In this document: positions 18,277 through 26,634 of the stretch, piece by piece
Numbering within the stretch: the first letter of the stretch is position 1
Layout of the letters: each line of letters starts with the position of its first letter
Assembly: GCF_001594015.1 (NCBI RefSeq)
Contig: NZ_LTBC01000001.1
Span: 496,001 to 560,000 of the forward strand
From: Moorella mulderi DSM 14980
Lineage (GTDB): Bacteria > Bacillota > DSM-521 > Neomoorellales > Neomoorellaceae
DNA length: 64,000 nt
Direction of reading: 5' to 3'
Notes under the pieces: generated by a model
Seen by the model: the letters and a program-made list of their open reading frames with translations, nothing else
Told to the model about the DNA's origin: nothing
Database searches by the model: none
Made by a program: the position numbers and the translations under genes

Positions 18277-19554
18277 TTAGGGCCCTGTACCTATATCATC
18301 AATGCGCCAGCCGGTGGTCGGGGTTTCCCGCCGCAGGGTAATAAAGCGAATCTGGCGGCCACTGTCGTAGCTGATGACACGCCGGACGTTGATGTCTACT
18401 TCCACCACGTATTTTTTAACATCCGCCTGCTCTGACGACGGATCGTGGTAGGGTTGGATACGGATCACCCTGGCCCGAGTGATGTTATTGATCTCGTCGG
18501 CATCATTGGTAGCGTAGGAATAATTATAGAGGCGGTTGTAGTCCATGTTGCGGAACAGGTAGCTTACCAGGCGCCGGCGAGTTTCAGTGGCATGAGCCGT
18601 CCGGGGATCCTTATGGTCAATGGCTTCATAATAGGTCTCAATAACCTTTTCCGGGGTCATCTGGCTAATTAACTTCTCCTGGGGGTTATCATGGTCGATA
18701 TACTGGTCCACCCACTCGCCCCAGGTTTTGCCGGTGATTTCCTCCAGGCGCCGGCCTTTAAGGGAACAGGCAAAGGCGTGGTGCGGGCCGGCGTCCAGCC
18801 AGGCCCCAACTATTTTCTGGCCGTCTTTAACAATAACGGCCCGGTTGGCCTCCTGGCGGGGAGCCATAAAGGCCGGCAGGGGCTCTTCGATTTTATAAAG
18901 GTTGACGGTTACGTTTTTACCCAGGTAAGGGCTGAGATCGAGGCCCACATCCTTACTCAGTTCATTGTTATAGGCATAGTAAAGGGAAACGGGATATTCC
19001 CCGGATTCATGGACAAACCTTTCGGGGAGGCGGCCATTATAGCTTTTAATTTTATAGAAAATAGTCCACCCGTACTGTTTTAGAAAGGCGGCATCGGCCG
19101 GGTCGATGTCACTGGAGGCATCGGGGTATTTGGCCAGGGTAGTCAGTTTCACGGCAAATTCTGCCGGTACCTGGTGCCAGCCGTCTTCCAGTTCCAGGTA
19201 ACCGGGGTTATTATCCTGGTGCCAGTAAGGATACTGCTTGCTGGTGACAGTTTCACCGTTCCTGGTGTATTTAAAGGCCAGATAGTCCCTGCTTCCATGC
19301 CAGGATTTAGGCGGCGGGTCAATTTTTGGCAGGGGACCGAGGAGACTTAAAAAGCGCTGGGACAGTTGCTTGTCGGTAAGGTTGATAACCTGGCGGGGTT
19401 CTTCACCTGCCTGCCGGGTTACATAAAACTCCAGGCCGGCAATCTGACCCTTAAATTCATTAAAGGTAGCAACTGCCTCCTTGCGGGTCTGGCAACCGCC
19501 CAGGTTCAGGATGATGAAAACAGCCGCTAGAAATATGGATAAACCTCTCCGCAT
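18277..19554 (-). CDS. Lipoprotein of unknown function (NTF2-like C-terminus)
   Basis: 425 residues. N-terminal signal with lipobox (LNLGGC, Cys at about 21), so it is exported and lipid-anchored on the outer face of the membrane. The body contains a WHQDNNPGYLELEDGW segment and a GAWLDAGPHHAFACSLKGR segment of the kind seen in DUF4830-type lipoproteins. The last 120 residues (from MTPEKVIETYYEAIDHKD) look like a SnoaL/NTF2-like domain. I do not recognise a specific function. Start ATG follows AAGGAG. Transcribed alone, divergent from the tungstate locus. Confidence 0.7.
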   Translation of the reverse strand: MRRGLSIFLAAVFIILNLGGCQTRKEAVATFNEFKGQIAGLEFYVTRQAGEEPRQVINLTDKQLSQRFLSLLGPLPKIDPPPKSWHGSRDYLAFKYTRNGETVTSKQYPYWHQDNNPGYLELEDGWHQVPAEFAVKLTTLAKYPDASSDIDPADAAFLKQYGWTIFYKIKSYNGRLPERFVHESGEYPVSLYYAYNNELSKDVGLDLSPYLGKNVTVNLYKIEEPLPAFMAPRQEANRAVIVKDGQKIVGAWLDAGPHHAFACSLKGRRLEEITGKTWGEWVDQYIDHDNPQEKLISQMTPEKVIETYYEAIDHKDPRTAHATETRRRLVSYLFRNMDYNRLYNYSYATNDADEINNITRARVIRIQPYHDPSSEQADVKKYVVEVDINVRRVISYDSGRQIRFITLRRETPTTGWRIDDIGTGP

Positions 19555-19707
19555 ATATATTCTCCTTTATTTAGAATACCTATCATAAATTATAGACGTA
19601 TTTTCCCAAATTAAGGTTCCCCACCGGGAAATAAGAATTATACTTTACCTGGAGCTATTGTACACCCAAAGCCGGGAGGTGCAAATAGTTTTTTTACGAT
19701 AAAAACC

Positions 19708-19736
19708 TTGACCGTGCTTTCTCGGAAATTTACAAT
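19708..19736 (+). promoter_or_regulatory. Sigma-A promoter of the tungstate locus
   Basis: TTGACC (19708-19713), 17-base spacer, TACAAT (19731-19736), 27 bases before the regulator start. No clear molybdate/tungstate operator palindrome is visible around it. Confidence 0.65.
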
Positions 19737-19762
19737 TAAGTTAGTTGTCCGAGGTGGAGAGT

Positions 19763-20089
19763 ATGCGGGTACGTTATAAATTCTGGCTGGAAGATGGCGA
19801 GCATGTTTTTGGTGAGGGCCTCTTTGAACTCCTGCAGGAGATTGACCGGCGGGGTTCCATTAACCAGGCCGCCCGGAGCCTCAACATGTCCTACCGCCAG
19901 GCCTGGGGCCAGTTAAAAAAAGCGGAAGGCCGGCTGGGGGAAAGGCTCCTCTCTACCCGGGTGGGGGGTGAGACGGGAGGCGGGGCAGAATTAACGCCCG
20001 CCGGGAAGTGGTTTTTGCAGCGTTACAGGCAATTTAGACGCGAGGCAGGGGAGGCCATCGAAGCAGCTTTTCAGCGTCACTTTAGTTAA
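19763..20089 (+). CDS. ModE-like winged-helix regulator
   Basis: 108 residues, consisting only of the N-terminal LysR-type winged-helix of ModE (FGEGLFELLQEIDRRGSIN, AARSLNMSYRQAWGQLKKAE). The C-terminal Mop/TOBE oxyanion-binding domains of ModE are absent. It therefore may sense tungstate or molybdate through a partner or not at all. ATG 19763 is preferred over TTG 19745 because GAGGTGGAG sits directly in front of it. The immediately downstream TupABC transporter makes control of tungstate uptake the best guess (inference from context). Confidence 0.82.
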   Translation: MRVRYKFWLEDGEHVFGEGLFELLQEIDRRGSINQAARSLNMSYRQAWGQLKKAEGRLGERLLSTRVGGETGGGAELTPAGKWFLQRYRQFRREAGEAIEAAFQRHFS

Positions 20090-20144
20090 AGCTCTTTTTT
20101 ATACCACCGCTATGCTGGATCAAACATAATGAGGAGGGATACAT

Positions 20145-21065
20145 ATGAAAAAAATCAAGCAATGTATCGGAGCCTTACTCGCTTTGACTTTCCTCCTGGT
20201 AGTCGTGACAGGGGGTTGTGGCCGGGCTGCCAGGCAGGAAAACAACCAATCCGCTCCTGCATCCAGTAAGGATACTGCTAAAGTGCCGGCCAAAAAAGAC
20301 CTGATTCTGGCAACCACTACCAGCACCATGGACAGCGGCTTACTCGACGTCCTGATCCCCATGTTTGAGCAAAAAACCGGCTATACCGTTAAGCCCAATG
20401 CCGTCGGCACGGGACAGGCCCTGGCCATGGGCGACCAGGGCAATGCCGATGTCTTGCTGGTTCACGCCCCGGAGGCTGAAATGGAGCTGGTGAAAAAAGG
20501 GACAGCCATTAACCGCCAGCTGGTCATGCATAATGATTTCATTATTGTTGGTCCACCAGGCGACCCGGCCGGGATTAAAGGGGCTAAAAAGGCAGTGGAC
20601 GCTTTAAAGCAGATTGCCGCCAGACAGGCCATCTTTATCTCCCGGGGTGACGATTCCGGCACCCATAAGATGGAAAAAAACCTCTGGCAGGCAGCTAATA
20701 TTAAACCGGAAGGCAAATGGTACCAGGAAGCCGGATCCGGCATGGGCCAGACCTTAAATATTGCTTCCGAAAAGGGTGGCTATACCCTCACGGACCGGGC
20801 CACTTACCTCTCCCTGAAGAAGAACCTCAAACTTGACATCATGGTGGAGGGGGAGAAAGCCTTGCTGAATATCTACCATGTCATGCAGGTAAACCCGGAT
20901 AAATTCCCGGGGATGGCCATTAACAGCGAAGGGGCCAAAGCCTTTGTAGATTTCATGGTAGCCCCGGAGACGCAGCAGGTCATCGGCAACTTTGGCAAAG
21001 ACAAATTCGGCCAGCCCCTCTTCTTCCCCGATGCCGGTAAAGATGAAAACACCCTGGGGCAATAG
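20145..21065 (+). CDS. tupA: Tungstate ABC transporter substrate-binding lipoprotein TupA
   Basis: 306 residues. Lipoprotein signal (lipobox around VVTGGC, Cys about 25), then a PstS-like-2 periplasmic-binding fold. The TupA signature TTTSTMDSGLL after LILA distinguishes it from molybdate ModA; further signatures are VGTGQALAMGDQGNADVLLVH, SRGDDSGTHKME and TLTDRATYLS. It binds tungstate at the cell surface and delivers it to TupB. In Moorella tungsten is needed for the W/Se formate dehydrogenase of the Wood-Ljungdahl pathway. First transporter gene, 55 bases after the regulator and 16 before tupB; GAGGAGGG site. Confidence 0.93.
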   Translation: MKKIKQCIGALLALTFLLVVVTGGCGRAARQENNQSAPASSKDTAKVPAKKDLILATTTSTMDSGLLDVLIPMFEQKTGYTVKPNAVGTGQALAMGDQGNADVLLVHAPEAEMELVKKGTAINRQLVMHNDFIIVGPPGDPAGIKGAKKAVDALKQIAARQAIFISRGDDSGTHKMEKNLWQAANIKPEGKWYQEAGSGMGQTLNIASEKGGYTLTDRATYLSLKKNLKLDIMVEGEKALLNIYHVMQVNPDKFPGMAINSEGAKAFVDFMVAPETQQVIGNFGKDKFGQPLFFPDAGKDENTLGQ

Positions 21066-21081
21066 GAGGAGAACTTAACTG

Positions 21082-21813
21082 GTGGAAGCAGTCTGGCAGG
21101 GACTGGTACAGGCCTACTATCTACTAATCAGGTTGGACCCGGGGGTCATGGAAGTGGTAGCCCTGACCTTCAAGGTTTGTGGCCTGGCTACAGCCGTTAG
21201 CGTTTTCATAGGGGTCCCCCTGGGTACTTTCCTGGCCCTGAAGGAATTTCCCGGCCGGCGGCTGGTCATCAGCCTGGTCAATACCGGGATGGGCCTGCCG
21301 CCGGTGGTGGTCGGCCTCTGGGTGAGTTTCCTCCTCTGGCGCAGCGGTCCCCTGGGCCGGCTGGGGCTCATTTATACCCCGGCAGCCATGGTCATTGCCC
21401 AGGCCTTTATTGCTGCCCCCCTGGTTACCGGCCTGACCATGGCGGCCATCCAGCAATTACCGGCCAGGCTGAAAACCCAGGTCCTGGCCCTTGGGGCGTC
21501 ACCGGGGCAACTGTACTGGACTCTGCTCAAAGAAGCCCGCCTGGGGATCCTGGCAGCCATCATTGCCGGTTTTGGTGGGGTTATTTCCGAGGTGGGAGCA
21601 GCTTCCATGGTTGGCGGCAATATCATGCACCAGACCCGGGTCCTGACGACGGCCACGGTAATGGAGGTGTCCAGGGGGCATTTTGATATTGCCATGGCCT
21701 TGAGCTTTATCCTCCTGGGCCTGGCCTTCAGCATTACGGCGGTCCTGACCGTTTTGCAGCAGAGGACGCGGGCTGTACCGGACGGTAGGAAAAAATTACT
21801 AAGGTTATTATAG
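21082..21813 (+). CDS. tupB: Tungstate ABC transporter permease TupB
   Basis: 243 residues with about five to six membrane spans, BPD_transp_1 family. The EAA loop is recognisable as LALGASPGQLYWTLLKEARLGI (residues about 134-155), the contact for the ATPase. Segments such as GLPPVVVGLWVSFLLWRSGPLG and GAASMVGGNIMHQTRVLTTA are typical of TupB. GTG 21082 lies 10 bases after GGAGGAG. The pore subunit of the TupABC importer, co-transcribed with its neighbours. Confidence 0.93.
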   Translation: MEAVWQGLVQAYYLLIRLDPGVMEVVALTFKVCGLATAVSVFIGVPLGTFLALKEFPGRRLVISLVNTGMGLPPVVVGLWVSFLLWRSGPLGRLGLIYTPAAMVIAQAFIAAPLVTGLTMAAIQQLPARLKTQVLALGASPGQLYWTLLKEARLGILAAIIAGFGGVISEVGAASMVGGNIMHQTRVLTTATVMEVSRGHFDIAMALSFILLGLAFSITAVLTVLQQRTRAVPDGRKKLLRLL

Positions 21814-21850
21814 AAGCTCAACTTGCTCCTTTGCCACGGGGGGAAGTTCA

Positions 21851-22921
21851 ATGGGTATCAGCATCCGGGCTGAAGGACTGCGGGTCAGCAAGGGTGGGCG
21901 TGAGATTCTGGCGGTTGATAACCTGGAAATCGGGCGGGGAGAGGTCTGGGGTCTTATCGGCCCCAACGGTGCCGGCAAAAGTACCCTGCTCCAGGTCCTG
22001 GCCCTGTTGGAAGAGCCGGATACCGGTAACATTTTCTTTGACGGGCAAAAGATCGATTACCACCGGGCTTTATCCTGGCGCCGGCAGCTAGCGGTAGTTT
22101 TCCAGGAGGCATTATTACTGGATACTACAGTTTTTAACAACGTGGCTGTGGGCCTGCGTTTCCGGGGTATTCCCTGGCCGGTGGTAAAGGAACGGGTTGA
22201 ACACTGGCTGGAGGTCCTCCGGATCAGCCACCTGGCGAGCCGGCCGGCACGGCGGCTTTCCGGCGGTGAAGCCCAGCGAGTCAGCCTGGCCAGGGCTTTT
22301 GTCCTGGAACCGAGGGTCCTTTTCCTGGATGAACCCTTTGCCACCCTGGATGCTCCCACCCGGGGCGCCCTGCTGGAAGAGTTGCACTTTATCCTGCGGG
22401 AGACGGGGATTACGGCTGTTTTTGTTACCCACGATTTTACCGAGCTGCCTTTCCTGGCGGACCAGGTGGCGGCCCTCCAGGGAGGACGAATTGTCCAGAG
22501 CGGTCGCCCGGAGACCATTCTCTGGCAGCCGGCCAGTGTGGAACTGGCAGCCTTTGTCGGCATTACCAATCTCCTGCCGGGTGAGGCACGCTTAAACGGC
22601 AGTGGGCCCGTCCAGGTCCGCCTCCAAGGGGGAGTGACCATTCTGGCCGGCACGCGCGTGGGTGGGCGGGTGGTAGCCTGCCTGCGGCCGGAAGAAATAA
22701 TTATTCAGGGGGTAACTGCCGCTGAAGCCCCGGCTAACCGGTTGCGGGGGAGGATCAGGCACATCATCCCCCAGGGGGGCCAGTACCGGGTAGAAATTGA
22801 CTGTGGCCTGCCTCTGGTGGCCCTGGCCGGAGCTTCCCAGCTGCGCCAGGGTTGCCTGCAGCCAGGCCGGGAAGTCCTGGCCACCTTCCCGCCGGAAGCC
22901 GTTCACCTGATTCCGGCGTAG
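21851..22921 (+). CDS. tupC: Tungstate ABC transporter ATP-binding protein TupC
   Basis: 356 residues. The ABC domain (1-235) has Walker A GPNGAGKST, Q-loop VFQEALLL, signature LSGGEAQRVSLA, Walker B VLFLDEP and the switch His in FVTHDFTEL. A C-terminal TOBE-type extension (about 240-356: LPGEARLNGSGPVQVRL, RIRHIIPQGGQYRVEIDCG) may bind the oxyanion and give feedback inhibition, as in ModC-type proteins. ATG 21851 follows GGGGGGAAG. The operon ends here without an obvious terminator. Confidence 0.93.
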   Translation: MGISIRAEGLRVSKGGREILAVDNLEIGRGEVWGLIGPNGAGKSTLLQVLALLEEPDTGNIFFDGQKIDYHRALSWRRQLAVVFQEALLLDTTVFNNVAVGLRFRGIPWPVVKERVEHWLEVLRISHLASRPARRLSGGEAQRVSLARAFVLEPRVLFLDEPFATLDAPTRGALLEELHFILRETGITAVFVTHDFTELPFLADQVAALQGGRIVQSGRPETILWQPASVELAAFVGITNLLPGEARLNGSGPVQVRLQGGVTILAGTRVGGRVVACLRPEEIIIQGVTAAEAPANRLRGRIRHIIPQGGQYRVEIDCGLPLVALAGASQLRQGCLQPGREVLATFPPEAVHLIPA

Positions 22922-22952
22922 CCATATATTTTATTGTATTGTTTACTAACTC

Positions 22953-22982
22953 TTGCAGGGTTTTAATTAACTACGCTATAAT
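22953..22982 (+). promoter_or_regulatory. Sigma-A promoter of the orphan response regulator
   Basis: TTGCAG (22953-22958), 18-base spacer, perfect TATAAT (22977-22982), only 18 bases before the ATG. Confidence 0.6.
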
Positions 22983-22999
22983 AGGCGCGGAAGGTGGTG

Positions 23000-23686
23000 A
23001 TGGCACTGCCCAAGGTGCTGATTGTTGATGATGAGCCGGCAATCCTGGAACTGGTATCCTTTAACCTGCAACAGGCGGGTTTTACCACCGTCACGGCCAG
23101 TGATGGAGCGGAAGCCCTGCAAAAGGCGGCCGCAGAAAAGCCGGATCTTATTATTTTAGATGTAATGTTACCCCGGGTGGACGGCTTTGAAGTCTGCCGC
23201 AGCCTGAGGGCCAGAGGCAATACTCCCATCCTCATGCTGACGGCTCGGCGGGAAGAGGTAGACCGGGTCCTGGGGCTGGAGCTGGGCGCCGATGATTACC
23301 TGACCAAGCCCTTCAGTCCCCGGGAGCTGGTGGCCCGGGTACGCGCTATTTTACGCCGGGCGGCAGAAAACCAGCGCCAGCCGGACGATATTCTGGCCAT
23401 CGGGGATGTGGTTATTAACCCGGCCAGCCATGTGGTCACGGTAAAGGGCAAGCCCGTAGACTTGACCCTGAAGGAGTACCAGCTGCTGCAATTGCTGGCG
23501 GAAAACCGGGGGCGGGTTTTCAGCCGGGAGGCACTACTGGAACGCCTCTGGGAAGGCGAATATTACGGCGACACGCGTACCATCGATGTCCATATCCGCC
23601 ATTTGCGAGAAAAAATAGAAGAAAACCCCAGCAACCCGCGGTACATTCTTACCGTCCGCGGTGTGGGGTATAAATTTCGCGATTAA
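23000..23686 (+). CDS. OmpR/PhoB-family response regulator (no adjacent kinase)
   Basis: 228 residues. Receiver domain (about 4-117) with acidic pair DDE, phospho-acceptor Asp in LIILDVMLPRVDG, Thr in MLTARRE and Lys in DYLTKPFSPRELVAR. Winged-helix effector domain (about 130-228): LTLKEYQLLQLLAENRGRVFSREALLERLW and TRTIDVHIRHLREKIE. It binds DNA as a dimer when phosphorylated. ATG 23000 is chosen because AAGGTGGT overlaps the upstream GTG codons. The next plus-strand gene is not a histidine kinase, so its partner must lie elsewhere and its regulon is unknown. Confidence 0.95.
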   Translation: MALPKVLIVDDEPAILELVSFNLQQAGFTTVTASDGAEALQKAAAEKPDLIILDVMLPRVDGFEVCRSLRARGNTPILMLTARREEVDRVLGLELGADDYLTKPFSPRELVARVRAILRRAAENQRQPDDILAIGDVVINPASHVVTVKGKPVDLTLKEYQLLQLLAENRGRVFSREALLERLWEGEYYGDTRTIDVHIRHLREKIEENPSNPRYILTVRGVGYKFRD

Positions 23687-23968
23687 TCAGCGCTCGTGAC
23701 GGGGGGCTTTTTTGACCTTCATCAGGGCTTGGGTAAGAGCGCGGTAAATATCGGCCCGGTGCTGTGCTTCCAGCATGGCCAGTTTGGAGTAAATTACTCC
23801 CTTTTCCCGGACCACATAACGGGGCGGTAACTGGTTTAAAGCCAGGGCTACTATATCGTGGCGACAGCTGTCGCAGCGGCAGGCTTCCGGGTCCTGGGCC
23901 AGGACCTGGTCCAACAGCTCCCACACACAGTCCTCCATATAGTTCTTTAAAAAGAGTTCTCTGGCCAT
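23687..23968 (-). CDS. ComFB-family protein
   Basis: 93 residues, matching the late-competence ComFB family: KNYMEDCVWELLDQVL, then CRCDSCRHDIVALALNQLPPRYV with three closely spaced cysteines (likely zinc), then a helical C-terminus. ComFB proteins have recently been reported as cyclic-dinucleotide receptors in cyanobacteria and other bacteria; whether this one binds c-di-GMP is not shown. Start ATG follows AAGGAGAAACC. It abuts, tail to tail, the response regulator. The leader region 23969-24200 holds no other recognisable feature. Confidence 0.85.
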   Translation of the reverse strand: MARELFLKNYMEDCVWELLDQVLAQDPEACRCDSCRHDIVALALNQLPPRYVVREKGVIYSKLAMLEAQHRADIYRALTQALMKVKKAPRHER

Positions 23969-24200
23969 TGGTTTCTCCTTCCTCAGCTTGCAATTATGTA
24001 TTTCTTTTTCAGCCTAAATATTCGCCTTAACCTTTTTCCTTCCTTCTTTTCCCCTGGATTTAAATATTGAAATATGGCGACTATTACTGGTATACCCGGC
24101 TATCGCTGCGGTGAGAATAGCTATAGCCGTCAAAAGAGGAATTAGCGTCTCAATGCCTAATATTACATTAGCAATAAAAAGTTTTAGGGAGATGCCTTTT

Positions 24201-25058
24201 TTGGATGCCCTGAAGGTGCCAGCCTATGGTAAAATAAATCTGACCCTGAAGGTCCTCGGCCGCCGGCCGGATGGTTTTCATAACTTAAGCACTATTTTCC
24301 AGGCCATTGCCCTGCAGGATACCCTAACCTTAAGCCGGTGCTATGAAGGAATTCACCTGGAGGTCAGGGGGGCACGTCTTTCGGCCGGTCCTGACAACCT
24401 GGTCTACCAGGCGGCGGCCTTACTCCAGCAGCGGTATGGTTTTCCGGGTGTGCGCATTAACCTGGAAAAGAGGATCCCCCTGGCGGCCGGCCTGGCCGGA
24501 GGCAGCAGCGATGCGGCGGCTACTTTACTGGGACTTAATTACCTGTATAACCTGGGCCTGACACCGGGGCAACTCGCCCGGGAAGGGGCCAAACTCGGGT
24601 CGGATGTACCTTTTTGCGTCCTGGGAGGTACGGCCCTGGGCCGGGGCCGGGGGGAAGATTTATCCCTTTTACCGCCGGCTCCCAGGCTCTGGCTGGTACT
24701 GGTGAAACCTCCCTTTGGCGTCAGCACGGCAGCCGTATACCAGGGCTGGGATGCCGCCCCCTCCCGGCAAAACCCGGAACCCCCTGATGAGGACAGGGCC
24801 CTGGCGGCCTTAAGGGCCGGGGACCGGGAGCAGCTTGTCAGGGCCCTGGGTAACGACCTGGAGATAGTTACCTGCCGGCTGTACCCGGAAGTGAAGGCCA
24901 TTAAATTACGCCTGCTGGCTGCGGGAGCGGAACGGGCCATCCTGTGCGGCAGCGGCCCGGCGGTCTTTGGGGTGGCTCCCGACCGGCAGACGGCCGTTAG
25001 CATTGCTTCCCGGCTCCGGCAAACTTACCCGGAAACAATGGTAACCTGTACTTTATAG
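24201..25058 (+). CDS. ispE: 4-diphosphocytidyl-2-C-methyl-D-erythritol kinase IspE
   Basis: 285 residues. GHMP kinase of the MEP isoprenoid pathway, phosphorylating CDP-methylerythritol at the 2-hydroxyl. Visible: AYGKINLTLKVLGRRPDGFH at the N-terminus, the ATP-binding glycine loop PLAAGLAGGSSDAAA (about 94-108), GSDVPFCVLGGTALGRGRGE, and the C-terminal CGSGPAVFG. TTG 24201 gives the usual length and sits 9 bases after AGGGAG; ATG 24192 touches the same site, and a longer frame from GTG 24111 has no ribosome site and no family similarity. The only MEP gene in the window. Confidence 0.93.
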   Translation: MDALKVPAYGKINLTLKVLGRRPDGFHNLSTIFQAIALQDTLTLSRCYEGIHLEVRGARLSAGPDNLVYQAAALLQQRYGFPGVRINLEKRIPLAAGLAGGSSDAAATLLGLNYLYNLGLTPGQLAREGAKLGSDVPFCVLGGTALGRGRGEDLSLLPPAPRLWLVLVKPPFGVSTAAVYQGWDAAPSRQNPEPPDEDRALAALRAGDREQLVRALGNDLEIVTCRLYPEVKAIKLRLLAAGAERAILCGSGPAVFGVAPDRQTAVSIASRLRQTYPETMVTCTL

Positions 25059-25105
25059 GAGGGGGCAGGTTATATTTGGTAAATGGCAATGGGAAAGGTG
25101 GTACA

Positions 25106-25804
25106 ATGAAGAATCTGCTCAGTGGGAAGCTGGAAAACTACAAGCCCTTACGGGAAATAGTTTTTGAAGCTCTACGGGAAGCCATTATCAACGGCCAGTT
25201 GAAGGCCGGCGAAAGGCTCATGGAAGTCCAGCTGGCGGAAGAAATGGGTGTCAGCCGGACTCCCGTCAGGGAAGCAATTCGCAAGCTGGAGCTGGAAGGT
25301 TTTGTCGTCATGATCCCGCGCAAGGGAGCTTATGTAGCTGACCTTTCTACCAAAGATATTGCCGATGTTTTTGAGATTCGCTCCGCCTTGGAGTCCCTGG
25401 CGGCCGCCCTGGCCTGCGAACGCATTACGGAAGAAGAGTTAGACGAGCTGGAGCGCCTGTTAATAAAAGTGGCCGATTGTGTGGCAGCCGACGACCTGGA
25501 GACCCTGATTGAAGTTGACACCCAGTTCCATGATGTCCTGTACCGGGCCAGCCGCAATGACCGCCTGGTGCAAATTATTAATAACCTGCGGGAACAAATC
25601 CAGCGTTTTCGTACAACTTCCCTGGGAACGCCGGGCCGGATGCGGGAAACCCTGGAGGAACATAAACAACTGGTGGAGGCCATTACCGCCCGCAATGTAG
25701 AACTGGCCCAGCGCCTCGCCCAAGAACACATTGAAAATGCCGAGAACCGGATGATGGAGGCCATCAGGGAAGAAATGCGTTCCAGCAGCGGTAAAAAGGC
25801 ATAA
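25106..25804 (+). CDS. GntR/FadR-family transcriptional regulator
   Basis: 232 residues. N-terminal winged-helix (about 10-70) with LREAIINGQLKAGERLMEVQ and the recognition region MGVSRTPVREAIRKLELEGF. C-terminal FCD all-helical effector domain with metal/ligand residues in DTQFHDVLYRAS, EEHKQLVEAI and QEHIENAE. FadR-type regulators bind carboxylates. The genes immediately downstream are a nucleotidyltransferase and glmU, a neighbourhood common in Clostridia, but the ligand is not known. ATG 25106 follows AAAGGTGG; the TTG at 25076 is less likely. Confidence 0.93.
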   Translation: MKNLLSGKLENYKPLREIVFEALREAIINGQLKAGERLMEVQLAEEMGVSRTPVREAIRKLELEGFVVMIPRKGAYVADLSTKDIADVFEIRSALESLAAALACERITEEELDELERLLIKVADCVAADDLETLIEVDTQFHDVLYRASRNDRLVQIINNLREQIQRFRTTSLGTPGRMRETLEEHKQLVEAITARNVELAQRLAQEHIENAENRMMEAIREEMRSSSGKKA

Positions 25805-25818
25805 GGGAGGGGTTAAGG

Positions 25819-26553
25819 GTGGAGGTAGATGCTGTTATCCTCGCTGGGGATAAAGAAGGCCGGGCCCTGTTACCTGTTGGTTCCCGGCCCATGATTGCCT
25901 GGGTGGTGGAAGCCCTCCTGGCTTCGGGCCGTATCCGGCGCCTGGTTGTAGCCGGCCCGGCGGAACTGGCCCCGGCCCTTCCCAGTGATATCACCCTGGT
26001 GCCGGCCGGGAGGACGACGGTAGACAGCGCCTTGAACGGGGCGGCAGCCTTGCCGGCGTCCGAATGGCTGCTCCTGGTTACCGCCGACATTCCCCTCCTG
26101 AAACCCGAGGCAGTCAGGGATTTCCTGGACCGTTGCCGGGAACGACCGGCCGATTTTTATTACCCCATCGTCAGCCGGGAATGCAATGAGGCCAGCTACC
26201 CCGGCGTCAAGCGCACCTATGTCCGCCTGCGCGACGGTACCTTCACCGGCGGTAACATGGTTTTAATTAAGACTTCGGCCTTACTTACCTGCGCCCGCCG
26301 GGGCCAGGAACTGGTAAGATTGCGCAAAAGCCCCCTCGCATTGAGCCGGCTGATAGGCCTTAAATTTATAGTTAAGTTCTTAACCCACCGCCTGACCATT
26401 GCCGAAGCAGAAAAGCATTTCTCCCGCCTGCTGGGAGCCCGGGGGGTAGGGATAATCTCCCCGTACCCCGAAATCGGTATCGATGTCGATAAAGAGAGCG
26501 ACCTGGAACTCGCCAGGAGGGTTCTGGGCAGTGGGCCGAAGGAGCCTTCGTAG
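25819..26553 (+). CDS. MobA-like NTP transferase
   Basis: 244 residues. N-terminal nucleotidyltransferase fold: DAVILAGDKEGRALLPVGSRPM replaces the usual GGxxxRMG-type loop. Further blocks are LLLVTADIPLLKPEAV with the metal-binding Asp, FTGGNMVLIK, and EIGIDVDKESDL near the C-terminus. NTP_transf_3 (MobA/GlmU/IspD-like) family; the substrate is not identifiable. GTG 25819 lies 14 bases after the GntR gene stop, and it precedes glmU by 81 bases. It is distinct from the GlmU N-domain and is often found next to it in this lineage. Confidence 0.8.
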   Translation: MEVDAVILAGDKEGRALLPVGSRPMIAWVVEALLASGRIRRLVVAGPAELAPALPSDITLVPAGRTTVDSALNGAAALPASEWLLLVTADIPLLKPEAVRDFLDRCRERPADFYYPIVSRECNEASYPGVKRTYVRLRDGTFTGGNMVLIKTSALLTCARRGQELVRLRKSPLALSRLIGLKFIVKFLTHRLTIAEAEKHFSRLLGARGVGIISPYPEIGIDVDKESDLELARRVLGSGPKEPS

Positions 26554-26634
26554 AGGGCTAACATCCCCCACCACGAAACAATGAAATTTTAGGCAACACC
26601 ATTTTTGGCAGAACTATGATTTGGAGGAGATCGT

